A stretch of 64,000 bases of DNA from Paracentrotus lividus (taxonomy: Eukaryota; Echinodermata; Echinoidea; Camarodonta; Echinidae): NCBI GenBank assembly GCA_940671915.1, contig CALNVZ010000641.1:8475917-8539916 (forward strand), given 5' to 3'. How positions within the stretch are numbered: the first letter of the stretch is position 1; every line of letters starts with the position of its first letter. Shown piece by piece: positions 36,691 to 48,268 of the stretch. The notes beneath the pieces are model-generated. The model did no database searches, was not told where the DNA came from, and saw only the letters and a list, made by a program, of their open reading frames with translations. The position numbers and the translations under genes were made by a program.

Positions 36691-38493
36691 GCACCATCCC
36701 TACTGTCCCAAACGTAAACCATTGTAACTCCACCAGAATCTTACCTAGAACAATGAAACTTCGCAGGGAGCTAGCACAGTAACATAGCTTGAAAGTGATA
36801 TCAAATTTGTTACATAAACTTTCTTACTTTGGAAAAAATTGATAAATTGTGATGTTCCTGGCCGGGTTCTCTAACTTCTTGGAGTAATGTCCCTACATTA
36901 ATCCCTCTATGAATAGAGATCCTCTAATATCCGTTGGCTACTCAGCAGCAGTGTTAGAAGATTTTTTTTTTTAATTAGGTGAAATAAGGAATATAAAAAA
37001 AAAAAAAAAATAAGGGCCATTATACAGGTTTTAAAAAAAATACTTGAACCCTCCAATGAGTATAAAGACCTACATTTTGTTTGAATACACATTCTTGGAG
37101 AAACAAACAAACAAAACGTAAAATTTTAATAAACACTGTGTAAATAATTTTGGCTAAATATACAAATCTGTTATCAATCCACTTTTCGACAAACTTTTAG
37201 AGTGATCTGGTATAATGGGTAGTTGATGATCTATCTAGCATCATGTTGAAGCCCACTCACACTTGTGCATGGTCAATTTATAATTGACCTTGCACTGGGA
37301 AGTTACTGCAGCAGTTTACTTCCAATGGAAAGTCAATGCAGAAAAGTATCTAAAGTAGCTTAAGCCAAGTCAAGGTGGCATACTTACCGGTATATATCCA
37401 AAAAAGGGTCTAAAAATTCTATTAAACAAAATTAAAAATATTGAATGGAAGAATTATATTGCAATGAGACTATAAATTATCTTAATTTTTTTTGAGGTAG
37501 GTTTAAAGCTGGTTTCGCTTTTATTATTGAGAAGTTTCCTCCGCAACCAAGAGGGCGACAGACAGCCATTTTTCAGTACTGACTGAGGTTGGTTTGCAGC
37601 TGTATGTGGTTGAAGCCAAACTTTATTATTTTTTGGCCATTATCATTCAAAGAATGTTTTTAAATTTTTTTTAAAACAGCTCATTATTTTCAAGTGAAAA
37701 ATATTTTAATCCTCACCCTGTATTTCTACATGTACATGTAGGTCATATTCAAACTAAGTGGGACATTTAGCTGAAATTTCAATGTGGCGCTGTGCTTTCT
37801 AAAATGCAAATTAGGATCTGAAATCAACACAAAGGCTTCTTCACAATACAACCAATTATTTCAGTTCAAACATTATGTGATCCATTTTTCTTACACTGAA
37901 TAATTGATCAAAAAGGAATTTGCACAATTTGGACTATGGTGCTTTAAATGCCTCTTATTCTTATATCTAGTCACTTTTGTCAGATTTTTTTTGCTTAAAT
38001 TAATTATCATGGACTAATACATGGCATACATACACACAGGTAATTTCGATCTAGTTATTTACTTGAATTGTTGCATTTAAGGCACTGGTCATGTCACTCA
38101 CATTTTGGATGTTGTGTCACTCACGACACATAGAGGGTGACCATTTTCCACAGAGAAGGAAAGATTGATAAGGACAATAAATGTCAGAGAGGTACACTAT
38201 TCATGTATAGTTATACCAGCACTTATGGTACCCTTAGAGATCTACTTGGGCACAAATCCAACCGTAACCAATGATGGTCAGAAACCCATGTCTTTTTTTG
38301 TTGTCGTGTCACTCAAGCACTGTTTTTTAATAAATCATAATTTCCAGGACCAATTGTAAAATTCAAATCCAACTGGTAATGACACATGCTACGGTAGTCA
38401 CGATCCATTCATAACCTTCACGTGCAAAGATATGCACCCTTTTAACAGTCCAAATGTTGTGTCACTCATGTTTGAATATGACCCTTAATCAAT

Positions 38494-38710
38494 AAAAATT
38501 ACAATCTATTTTATTATTTACGATATAGAAATATACATTTGCCTACCATTGCCTACCATTGCTATTTGACCTCAAATCGCCGCAAACCGAAATTTACACC
38601 GAAATTTTGCCCTATCATTCGCCTATTTACCCCCACCCCCTTGAATAGCGCCCTCCATTGACGAGGATGCGGCCGAAAGCGATCCTATACACTTCTCTAA
38701 CTCTATCGCC
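38494..38710. repeat. DIRS left inverted terminal repeat plus unique extension
   Basis: 38540-38710 is the inverted copy of 43952-44124 (shared words TGCCTACCATTGCCTACCAT, GCTATTTGACCTCAAATCGC and CCTCCATTGACGAGGATGCG). 38494-38539 is the end-specific extension, whose complement is found in the internal region at 38761-38813. Confidence 0.9.
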
Positions 38711-38760
38711 CCAAAGAACTTCCGTATGTTGCAACGGAAAGGGGGACGGAGGGAGGGATT

Positions 38761-38850
38761 GTAGGCAAATGTATATTCTATATCGTAAATAATAAAATTA
38801 GATTGTAATTTTTATGATTTACTTCAATAGAACATATTGCCTACCATTGC
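38761..38850. repeat. DIRS internal complementary region (ICR)
   Basis: Reads GTAGGCAAATGTATATTCTA...GATTGTAATTTTT, then ATTTACTTCAATAGAACATA...GCCTACCATTGC. The first part is the reverse complement of the left element end, the second of the right element end. The whole is therefore the reverse complement of the right-end/left-end junction expected in a circular intermediate. It lies just beyond the recombinase 3' end, as in DIRS1. Confidence 0.85.
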
Positions 38851-38889
38851 TAACGCACCACCAGCAAAGTCGGGAGGGCAACTATAACG

Positions 38890-39640
38890 GTTAAGAAACT
38901 ATGGAGGACGCCGCTGCTTTGAGAGGTGCGGTGGAGAAAAACACCCTCACTAGCAGCAATTCCATTCAGGTAAAAGGAGGTGCAGAACGCAAAAAGGCCG
39001 TTGCAATATCTTCCACCACTACCCTAGTAAGGGCCAAGAGGACTGATGTTCCTGGTCTGAAGGGCCTTGGAGAAGTTCCCTCTACAAGGGCCTTCACCCC
39101 GCAGTCTTGATTGCGGAGACTAACCCCGGATAACATATCTCTAGAAAACCCCTTTATGGGGTTACGGGAAATAACAAATAGCTGTGAAGATGTGCGAAGA
39201 TTCTCAGTCTGACGAACCAAAAGAGGGCCCTGACGGGGCACTAGAAAATGTCTTTTTGAAAGATGAGAACCCTGTCAGAGGACGACTGAAGAACTCGATA
39301 GAGTCCGACGAGGCTGTTTGGTTCTAAGCTATGAAGGATGTGAAAGGAATCAGACGAACATCTTCTCCCAACGAATATGACCAGGTGATTGAGAAGCGTG
39401 TAGCGAAACTCCTCTCTTTGCCCGAAGACTATTGCTAGGAGAAACTAGTCTTAAAGGACGGATTTAACAGTAAATCGAGTAAAAGGCTAAACGGTGGCTT
39501 AGACAAAGCCTCCAAAAGAGAAACTCCAGGCTGGAGAAATAAGGAAATCGGCAATAAGAGGCGAAGGAGCCTCTCTGGGAACCTTGCAAGAGGTTCGTAC
39601 CAGGCCAGAAGCCCCAAGGCGCGAAAAGAATACAATCCTA
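38890..39640 (-). pseudogene. DIRS tyrosine recombinase remnant
   Basis: Minus-strand frames carry fragments typical of the DIRS/Ngaro YR: LLAWYEPLARF at the N side (39435-39635 frame), then FVISRNPIKGFSRDML and, near the C-terminus, TRVVVEDIATAFLRSAPPFT (frame 38966-39241). The last resembles the segment after the catalytic His-x-x-Arg, where family members read VEDI..A..W.S..TF. The Arg/His box itself is damaged, and at least two frame changes separate the pieces. Would act in inserting the circular DNA. Identity as a YR is likely from position and motif; catalytic function is lost. Confidence 0.6.
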
Positions 39641-39729
39641 GTCGACCTCAGTCTACTTCCAACTAGCAGCTCAGCTGCTCGGTCTGAAAAGCCATCATCC
39701 TAGCCGTCTGGCCGAAAGAGGCCAAACAG

Positions 39730-40550
39730 TTAAAAGAAGGGGCGATAGATTCGCATGTAGAGCCCCGACGAAGGAAGAGAAATTAAGTCCGTACGGCCTG
39801 AAGGGGCAGCGGTTCTCCTGCTAACAGGAGCAAAAGATCCTGAAAACCCGGCCCGACCCGGCCAGTAGAGAGCAATCAAGACCACCGTTGTCTGATCCTC
39901 CCTGAACTTCCTGAAGAAGAGGATCAACTTGAATGGTGAAAAAGCGAAAGTCTTCAACCTTCCAGAGAAGAGGGAACGTGTCCAAAAAGAAAGCAGAAGT
40001 CTCCCTGACTCGGGAGTAAAGCCGAGGAAGTCTGTTGTCCAGGGATAGAAAGTCTGCTAACAGAAAGTCCTCCCCTGGAGAGTGGGAGGCAACCGGGACG
40101 ATCTCTCCCGATTGCACCATTCCCAAGGAGGAACGCTACCTCGATCAACTCCAAAGAGTGTGTCCCTCCTTGTTTGTTGATGTAGGCTTCCGAGAGGTGT
40201 TGTCCGTGAGAACAACACCGACGGCCCACAAAAAGGCCCGCGAAAACGTTGAAGGATAAACAGAACCGACAAAGTTCCAGAAAGTAAAGTGAGGCAGCGG
40301 CCTCGGGAGGACCCAAGATCCGGAAACCATCCGACCTTGACAATGGCCCCCCCCCAACCTCGAAGAGACTCGTTCGTGGTCGCTGTAATCGAGTGAAGAG
40401 GGTCTTTGAATCTCTTCTCCTGAAGAAGGTACGGTTCGTCCACGGAGAGAGAAGCTTCTTGATCTCTACCGTCAAAGAAAAACCAGACCAGAGGGGAGCT
40501 GAGGTTCGGCCTGAAAAACTTCAGGAGATGCAGCCGGAAAGGTCTCATAA
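39730..40550 (-). pseudogene. DIRS RNase H and connecting segment remnant
   Basis: Frames on the minus strand contain SLRGWGGAIVK (the TDAS..GWGA-type RNase H start), AYINKQGGTHSLEL (a hallmark of DIRS/Ngaro RNase H), DFLSLDNRLPRLYSRVRETSAF and then VVLIALYWPGRAGFSGSF, the segment that links RNase H to the recombinase in these elements. The pieces lie in different frames (39730-39957, 39821-40126, 39954-40475, 40057-40548), so several frameshifts have accumulated. Neighbouring RT lies upstream (higher coordinates) and YR downstream. Confidence 0.75.
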
Positions 40551-40599
40551 AGAAGACACATTGGCAAGAAGTCCACCAGGCTGGCTAAAAACCCCAGCC

Positions 40600-41218
40600 T
40601 CTCAAACAAACCTCGGCTCGAACCCTCCGCATGCTCAGGAGGACCTGATAAGACTGACCAGAGCTTCAATCCTCTCAAGGCTCGGCCGAGCCAGTTGATT
40701 CTTGATATCTAACTGGGCCTCCAAGTAGATCGGTTCGGAGGGAACTAAATCCGACTTGGACCAGTTGATCATGAATCCCAAAATCTCGGTCGTTTTCACT
40801 AACATCGAAAAATGTGTGAAAGCAGGACCTCCGAAAGGGCGACGAGAGCCAATCGCCAGGAAAGCTAAAATCCGAAGGTCCTTGCCTCTGAGGAAAGACA
40901 TCAAACGCCGAAAATACCCTGGTGAAGACTCCTGGAAGCAGGACAAAGACCAAAGAAGGGCTTTGAAAGCGAAAAGAGTCTTTCCTATAGCACAATCCCA
41001 AAAGATCCCTCGACGAAGGGTCTATTGGGATGTGGAAAAAAGGCATCGTTCAGGTCGAGAGACACCGCAAAGTCGACCTGACCGAGAGCAGGAAGAATAG
41101 AGGTCAAAGGGTCCATCTTGAAAGTGACTTTGCGATGTGCCTGTTGATCCTCTTCATAATGAGGATCATCCTGAGCGAGCCTGAACGATTGGGGATCACA
41201 AAAACGGGGGAGAGACAC
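40600..41218 (-). pseudogene. DIRS reverse transcriptase remnant
   Basis: Two frames. 40985-41218 has VSLDLNDAFF, the RT motif A (family LDLKDAYF). It shifts near 41040 into the 40675-41046 frame with FFHIPIDPSSRDLLGLCY, GVFTRVFSAFDVFPQRQG and FSFPGDWLSSPFRRSC. In intact relatives the last reads (Y/F)LDDWLL, the catalytic Y/F-x-D-D box; here the first Asp is Gly, so the enzyme would be dead even without the frameshift. Assignment to the DIRS RT branch is strong from these motifs. Confidence 0.8.
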
Positions 41219-41499
41219 AGAAAGTCGTGATCCCTCACCCGTCCGTCTGAGAAATAAGTTCCTGAAAAGGATCTAATGTGGCGTGATCGATTTCGGATAA
41301 AACCCCTCGGAAAAGGCTCTAACTAGAAATGTCCGAAGACCGTTCTTGATCACGGCGAGGACAAAGACATCGACCGTGATCGACTTCCGAGTCGGAAGAA
41401 ACCTCCGAAGTCGATCCCCCACCGGATCTCCAAGCGAACTCGGGAAGTCATCTGGAAAAGCTTCCGTCCCGACGAAAGGGGCTGATTCTTCGCGAAGCC

Positions 41500-42880
41500 T
41501 CGGGAAAAGCCCCTACCACTCCACGTCCCGACGAGGAGACTGGTTTGAAAAGCACCAGACGATCATAAGAATCAGGAGAAAGACGGTTACCCTACGATCC
41601 TGAGTAGGAGCAGCCAAGGCCGACCGAGCAGGAACGGAAAAACCCTCTTGTCTTCTTCTTCTTGCCCTTCCTGAAAGGAGGAGCTTTGAAGAAGCCAGGT
41701 AAAACAGACCTAAAAGACGATGGGGCCTGACAAACATCTCTAGAAATGTAGACAATTCCTGGGCCTTCTAACGTGAGTCAACTTCAAATTGCAAAAACGT
41801 CTGCCAAGTTGCACCCGTAAAGGAAGGGGGAGGTCACGTCAAACTCCTGACCATATCCGGGATGAGGGATTGCTTGAAATAAAGAATCTTCAAGCATATG
41901 AAATCTACGGGCATCATCCAACAAGGAGGATGTAGCCGCAAAATTCTCTAGGGGCCAGGAGAATCTCGACCCGAACTGGCGGAGAAAGGCCCAACTCGTG
42001 GATGAAAGTCAAATCGGATAGTCAGATTACAAAGGTAATCCTGTACTCAAAGCTGAAAGGACGTAAAAGCTTTCGACCTAACCGAAAAGAAACTTAAAGC
42101 CCCTCCGAAGTTTCAGGGTCACTTCCGACCTCTGGAACGAAAGAAAGGGAATAAGCCTGTGACTCGCTTCGTCACAGGAAGCTCTACAAAGACTTCAGGT
42201 ACAACTTTGTCAGAACAAAATATCCAACAAAGTATTAACCCGGGAGAGATCCCACGTATCAACCAAACCGAAAGGCGGTACAAGGGAGTCAGATGAGATT
42301 CAACATGAGTCGTGAGAATCCAACCGAAAAGATCTCATCGTCTGACGAGGAAGCATCCAACTCCTCACAAGGAGGGAGGGAACCATCCATAGAGGTGAAT
42401 CGGAAGTGGTGACGTAACGCTTAAACCACTTGCGAAACTCCGGAGGTACACCCATACCCGAAATGGCATCCGAGAGTTGATGTCTACTCGAAAAGGAAGT
42501 GTCCAACCTGAGGGGGACAGAGTTCTATCGAAAAACCGGATCCGGATTCGGCAACGAACGAAGTCGCTCTGAAACCGAAGTGCCCGCCTGAAAGGGGCAC
42601 TGAACCCGCGGGAACCGGATCGGGATCCGGAAAAGCAAGTCTACGACGCTTCACTACGGAAGGCCCGCTCAGATGCGGTCCGATCGAAAGGAAAACGATG
42701 GAAGACGGGGTGTAGGCTTCAAAAGAAAAGCCCGCCTATAACGGACCCTGGTTCGAAAGAAAACGGAACGGGAATCCGAAAAACCTTCACGCCTCAACGA
42801 CGTAGTATCCGAAAAGGAAGGGGACACACTCCGAGAATAAAACCGGAGAGAGAGACATCCCGCTTTACCGATACCCGCTG
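41500..42880 (-). pseudogene. DIRS gag-like region, degraded
   Basis: Lies upstream of the RT in the element's transcription direction. Short minus-strand frames only (for example 42300-42506 with FSSRHQLSDAISGMGVPPEF, and 41513-41755). There is no conserved motif I can name. Call rests on position in the element. Confidence 0.4.
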
Positions 42881-42885
42881 ACAAG

Positions 42886-43600
42886 AAAACAAAGCGACGG
42901 CTTTGGACGTGTCGGCCGCGCTAGTGAGGAACCAATGTGCGGCCTACTATCAGAGGATACAGGTCCGCATTGGACGGTATATACTCCCAAAACCCGGTAC
43001 TGAAAACGACCTGCGGATCCGATTACCTCAGTTAAGGGAACGGCGCCGATATCCGTATGAAAAAAGGAGAGAGACAGACCCCCCCCCCACCAAAGGTGGG
43101 CGACCGGATATGGTCGGGGACGTCCGCGCTCTGCCGGATATCCGCCGACAAGTAACAAAGCGACGGCTTTGACGTGTCAGCAGCGCTAGTGAGGAACCAA
43201 CGTGCGGCCTACTATCCGAGGATACAGGTCCGCACTGGACGGTATACACTCCCAAAAACCGGTACGGAAACCGACTTGCGGATCCGATTACCTCAGTTAA
43301 GGGAACGGTGCCGATGTCCGTATGAAAACGGAGAGAGACGGACCCCCCACCAAAGGTGGGCGACCGGATATGGTCGGGAACGTCCCGTCTGCGGATATCC
43401 GCCGACAATAACAGAGCGAAGGCTCTGGACATGTCATCCGGCTAGTGAGTAACCGACAAGCGGCCTACTATCCGAGGATATAGGTCCGTCTTAAACGGTA
43501 TCAACCCCAAAACCGGTACGGAAACCGACTCGCGGACGATTTACCTCAGTTAAGGGTACGGCGCCGATATCCGGTCCGGACAAACTCGATATAGAAACCG
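42886..43600. repeat. ~262-bp tandem repeat inside the DIRS element
   Basis: Unit starts at about 42906, 43170 and 43428 (GACGTGTCGGCCGCGCTAGT, GACGTGTCAGCAGCGCTAGT, GACATGTCATCCGGCTAGTG). Periods about 264 and 258; the third copy is partial. Each unit includes TACTATCMGAGGATACAGGT, CCTCAGTTAAGGGAACGG and CCGGATATGGTCGGG. A minus-strand frame of 134 codons (43028-43432) reads through parts of two units. Confidence 0.9.
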
Positions 43601-43951
43601 AGCTCGATCCGGTTATGCCAGGCGAAGCCAGAGGCACAATGGGATTCGGCACCGTGAGAGAAATGAACCCGGCGCCTTCAGCCAGTACTGAATTAACCAG
43701 AGAACCGCCACCGGTTGTGAAACCGATGTATAACCGTTTTAGATCTCCCGTTGATCGAACGTGGCAAAGGACTATCGGATCCGGCGCGAGGCGTAATCGT
43801 CATCGTCCTGGACGCCGCCAGTCCCGTCGGTCATCACGGTCCCGTACTCTGAGGGACCGACGAATTCGAGCAGCTAGGCTTTATCCGCCGGTGTCCGACC
43901 CAATAATACTCATTTTTGGCGCGGCAAAAATACACGACTTATCTCGACGGA

Positions 43952-44149
43952 GGCGAAGAGATTAGAGGAAGTGTATAGGATCGCTTTCGCCGCATCCTCG
44001 TCAATGGAGGGCGCTATCAATGGGGTGGGGGGTAAATAGGCGAATGATAGGGCAAAAATTTCGGTTGTAAATTCCGGTTTGCGCGATTTGAGGTCAAATA
44101 GCATGGTAGGCAATGGTAGGCAAAATGTATAGTTCTATTGAAGTAAATA
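43952..44149. repeat. DIRS right inverted terminal repeat plus unique extension
   Basis: 43952-44124 mirrors the left repeat. 44123-44149 (AATGTATAGTTCTATTGAAG...) is the end-specific extension matched, inverted, at 38816-38842. Confidence 0.9.
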
Positions 44150-44711
44150 AGTATCTTATTCAAGTATTCAGCTTACTGATGCCCAGGTATTTCTAGAGTG
44201 TGAATAGAATCTACAGTGAGATCAGTACATTGTCCTGATTTTATAATCTGATCATCCCTTCACATGTTTTTTTTCACGTTTGATTGAATCCGTTTTCTCT
44301 TACAAAAAGCACTTTTTTTTTGTTGTTTTTGTTCCAACTTTAAAGCCTTTGAAAAAAGCTAGACATTGATTTTTCTGAGAAATAACTGAGATTTGCAAAG
44401 TTGTACTGTATTGTATGTAGTCTGTATCCTGTTGAACACAGACTAAAATATGTATGATTTACATTGTAGATCTAATAATAATAAGCTAATTAAACTAGAA
44501 ACAACTGGCCAACATAACATTTTTTTTTTCCAGGTAGATCTACAAGTAATCCATGAAAAAGTTGACATAAATGTCAAACCCTGAAAATAACATAATTTCC
44601 TTATTTTTTAGTTAAATATACTTCTACATGTACATTTGAATCTAACTTACATGTTTATTTAATTACAACCTGTGATAGATCTAACTCATATCAAAAATTT
44701 ATCCTTTTTCC

Positions 44712-44775
44712 CACTCATTACTACGAGGCGATACGTAGTATCGACCTCGTTAACCAAGTGCCTCGAAAAAAGTAG
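44712..44775. repeat. Left arm of a 4-kb inverted pair
   Basis: CACTCATTACTACGAGGCGA...AGTATCGACCTCGTTAACCAA. The reverse complement of 48690-48742 is similar (CACTCATGATAGATACGATG...AGTATTGACCTCGTGGACCAA). Contains its own small palindrome (CGATACGTAGTATCG). Confidence 0.55.
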
Positions 44776-44965
44776 ATTTTTTTTGGACCACTTTTTTTAT
44801 GATTTTACAATGCCTTTGATGAAAAAGAACTACACCTAACGATCCTACCAAACTTTTTTGATTACTTTTTATAAATTTCATAATAATAATTTTTTAAGTA
44901 CACATAGAGAAAAGGGAGAAAAACTCACCGCATTCACTGCCTTGTCCTGCCGTAGTTCAACCCTA

Positions 44966-45448
44966 TAAAGGGGAAGTTCACCTGGAATTTTATTGGTCTT
45001 AAAAAATGCAGAAAATAAAAGAAAAATATGGTGAAGGTTTGGGAAAATCGACGCAAAATATGATGAAGTTATGAATATTCAAAGTTTTGATTCTGTGACG
45101 TCACATGCGAGCAGATCTCCTATGTTTATGTAGTGTAAATTCATAAATGTCATTTTTTCAAAGAAAAAAATTTGTCACCTGTGCGGTCGATATACCATCA
45201 AACATATGTATCATATACCTGACTAATCATCAATGACCCATCCTTTATCAAGACCATGACAAGACAAATTTATGAATTGACATACACAACCAATGGAAAG
45301 AGCGTCGACGGACGTCCAGAATCAAAACTCTACAATTCATAACTTGCTATTTTTTGGTCGATTTTCTTCAAACTTTCACTAATATTTTTCTATTATTTTT
45401 CTTCATTTTTTAAGACCAATAAAATTCCAGGGTGAACGTCCCCTTTAA
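44966..45448 (+). mobile_element. 0.5-kb fold-back element, copy 1
   Basis: Ends AAAGGGGAAGTTCACCTGGA and GGTGAACGTCCCCTTT. Arms of well over 100 bp include TTTATTGGTCTTAAAAAATG, GTTATGAATATTCAAAGTTT and GTGACGTCAC next to GCGAGCAG. The loop (CAATGACCCATCCTTTATCA) is inverted relative to copy 2 at 58013. Non-coding. Confidence 0.85.
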
Positions 45449-46059
45449 ATGGCGCCGTCAATGCACGTCTCAGCACACAAGTACCAATATACTATATTGT
45501 TAAAAGAGTCGTCCCAAATCAACCCAAGCAACTCGGCCTGTTACAAAAGTCGGTACGGTATCGCCATAGAGCAGGCTCAAATTGCATTCCTTGGTGGTAC
45601 TATATCCATTGTGTGGGCAAGCTTGTGTTTCCTCAGATCATCGTACCTCAGCGAATGAAATAAATATATAGGTGGAGTTGACTCGAAGCTTCGCGTAATG
45701 CTGATCTTATCGAAAGATTAAGTGAATCTCGATTGAAGTCAGCCTAGTATCGATAACTTTTGTTTGGACTGTCAGCCTTTATTTTGAAAACAGCTTGTTA
45801 GTCCTCAAATTATTTACCTAGACGTGTGTGTAGTATCTTTAAATTCGAAAGATAAAGTGAATCTTGATTATATCGCTTGTATTGAGTATATTTAGATTTA
45901 GTTTATCGCTAAACTTCTTCTTGCATTGACATTATGGCAAGCATTTGGATACAACTATTTTTGCCACTGCTATTTTTTATTTATATATTTTCTATTTAAT
46001 TGCTTTTTCTTTTTGAAAATTATTTTCAGGCCTAATTGTTTGTTTCTTGTCCTTTCCCC

Positions 46060-47035
46060 CCCCCCCCATTCTCCTTCTTCTTTTTATAGTATATAATAGT
46101 ATATATTTCCTCCAGAACTTCTCTTCTTGTTCTTCTCTCTCTCTCTTCATTTTGTAGCACCTCACTTTTCGTTCTTTTCTTCTCTTTTTTTGTTGTTCTC
46201 GTCCTCTCTGTTTCTCCATCATACATTTCATTCTTTCTCTTTTCGTTTTTTCCCCCTGCCCTCTCTCTCGTCGCCTGTATTGTTTTTAATCTTTTTTTTG
46301 TCTCATCTTTTGTTTTTTTGTTTTCTCTTCTAGCGGGTCTTTTTTTCTGCTCTGCTCTCTCCTTTTACCTCCATCTTTTCTTTCTTCTTCTTTTTTGTCC
46401 CACTTCCTCTCTCTCCGCTCTCTCGTTCCTGTCTCTTCCCGTTTTCTGTTCAGGAGTCTCGTTTTGTTCTTCTCTCTTCTCTTCTATCTTTATTTATCTC
46501 TCTTTCTGTCTATTTCCTTTTTATCTCTGTGTCGTTTTTTTTTTTCTCATCTCTCTGCTCGTCTTTGATATGCTCTTCCTTTTTTATCTCCTTTATGGTT
46601 TTTTTTTGTCCTCTCGCTTTTTCTCTTGCTCTCATCTGTTTCTCTATGGCTTTTGTTCCTCTTTGTCTTGTTTCGCTCTTCTCATTTTCCCCCGTTGTAT
46701 GTTTGTTATCTCTTGTTTTTCTCTCTCTTTGTTTTTTCATCTCTTCGTCTTATTGCATCTCTTTCCTTTTTTTCTCTCATGTTTTTTTTTTCTCTTTTTC
46801 TGTCTCTTCCTTTTCCTCCATGCTTTTCTTTTTTTTACTCTCGGGTTGTGCTGCTCTCCCTCTCTCTTTTGTCTCTCCTTTTTCGCTGCGCTGCGTACTT
46901 TCTCTCTCGTCTTTTTTTCCCCTTCGCTTTCCACATTTTCTTACTCTGTTTTCTTTTCTTACTTCTTTTCTTATTTGCGTTTTGTTTTATTGTTTTTTAT
47001 TTATTTTTCTTTTCTTCTTCTTTTTTATTTAATTA
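46060..47035 (+). repeat. ~1-kb polypyrimidine tract
   Basis: Almost continuous C/T on the plus strand (TCTCTTTTT, CTTCTTCTTC words), irregular and not a simple microsatellite. Absence of purines removes stop codons, so open frames of 167-245 codons appear in all three plus frames; their Phe/Leu/Ser/Cys-only composition shows they are not genes. Confidence 0.9.
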
Positions 47036-47569
47036 TTGCGTTGAGCCGCAGTTGATATATTGGTCAGCACATAACGAGAATGAGGAGAAAGTTACGTTCT
47101 CGAGTAGGTCTTTACCTAAAATAGTACCGCAAGCTTATTTGTGTTTGCCCTCTACGTTCTTTTGAAACAGCATGTTAGTTGCCTAGATGGCTAGACGTGC
47201 AACGACTGTCGTATCTTCCGAATTCACATTTTTAATTGTGAATTCAACTAATTTTTCAGGAAAATCAAATTAGTGAATATGGAGCAAGTTAATGGAAATA
47301 ACAAAGAACCCACACATCCAGAAAACGGTACTTATAAGTCTTTATGTTTCCGATTTAGAACCTAATTCATAAAACGTAATCGCGATTCTGTAGTGTGGGT
47401 CGTGGGCTCAGAATGTAACGGTGGTAGCGTGTTTTATCCCTATTTTTCTCTCCATTCGTTTTGAATAAAATTAATAATAATGCTTCATAATATCTTTGGG
47501 CAGTAGGTGTCTAAATCTAACGTTAGACTCTAACTTTAATTTGTTCTTATTTTTAAAAATAATTTTATT

Positions 47570-47606
47570 TTTAACCAATAAAATTCCAGGCTGAATCTCC
47601 CTTTTT
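47570..47606. repeat. Relic of the 0.5-kb fold-back family
   Basis: CCAATAAAATTCCAGGCTGA followed by ATCTCCCTTTTTA resembles the right end of the elements at 44966 and 58013. No opposite end was seen nearby. Confidence 0.55.
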
Positions 47607-48253
47607 ACTTTAGTTTCAGTCACAAGTAAAAGCTTAATTGCACACTCACATACTGTACACAACCACAAATATCAAACTGTTAACGTTAAAAAAAAAAAAA
47701 AACATTCACAATTGATCTCACTCTCACTAACGTTAGATTTTCTTTTCTCTAGATCTAACTTAGACCCACACAAGCAACTGAACTATCTGGGACTAATGAC
47801 AAGACTCAGTAAGAAAACTTTCAGAAAACAAACTTAATTTTTCACTTTTTAAAATCACATTTTCACTTATCCTTCTTCAATAACTGAGTGTTTGGATGTT
47901 CCTTTTACTATCCCGATGTTTTCAAGTTTTCTTTTTTACTTCTTGGATGAAATATTATTTTTTAAAGTCCACTTTCTGAAAATTTCCCCGCACGTTTTTG
48001 GGCGGGAGAGGGAAAAAATTCAGTGATGTTTTAATTTTTTTTTCATGATTTTGATTTCAAATTTTTCCAAAACTTATTCACTGTGTCTTATATTGACATA
48101 ACTATAGACAGAAGGGATTTGCTCATTTACGTTGAATATTGACCGGTGACCTTTTTGAAGGGTCGACCCGGAAGTAGAAAAAATCGCTGTGCTTTTGAAC
48201 AGCAGCGCATACGGCCCGCTAGAGCCGCCTGCTCTAGCCGCCTAGCTAGCTTG

Positions 48254-48268
48254 CTAGCAGATGGCGCT
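48254..48268 (+). promoter_or_regulatory. CTCF-like core
   Basis: CTAGCAGATGGCGCT fits the (Y)AG(R)(K)GGCGC-type core known for CTCF in insects and vertebrates. Sequence resemblance only. Confidence 0.35.

Larger units (their letters stand above)
31501..38490. other. 5' flank: repeat-bearing, no gene recognised
   Basis: AT-rich sequence with TACATGTA palindromes, the long fold-back at 33618-34000, tandem duplications at 36285-36640 and 36646-36690, and TGTCACTCA words at 38093-38470. Short ORFs show no recognisable protein. Confidence 0.45.
38494..44149 (-). mobile_element. DIRS1-like tyrosine-recombinase retrotransposon, defective
   Basis: An element of about 5.65 kb, much richer in GC and CpG than its flanks. 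In minus-strand order it has a gag-like region with tandem repeats, RT, RNase H, a connecting segment and a tyrosine recombinase. Both ends carry an inverted terminal repeat (about 165 bp, roughly 90% identical), and a 90-base internal complementary region lies near the 3' end. From known DIRS biology: these elements use a tyrosine recombinase instead of an integrase, insert as circles without target duplication, and use the internal complementary region to join the ends. All reading frames are interrupted, so this copy cannot encode its own proteins. The exact ends are set from the internal complementary region and could shift by a few bases. Confidence 0.9.

Noticed and set aside
40035-41100. 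Plus-strand ORFs of 74-114 codons in the GC-rich block
   Set aside because: They are antisense to the RT/RNase H remnants, whose minus-strand motifs are recognisable.
43028-43432. 134-codon ORF as an independent gene
   Set aside because: It reads through the 262-bp tandem units of the DIRS element.
46318-47165. Open frames of 245, 179 and 167 codons on the plus strand
   Set aside because: All three frames are open because the tract is nearly pure pyrimidine. The predicted proteins are only Phe/Leu/Ser/Cys/Pro, with no domain.
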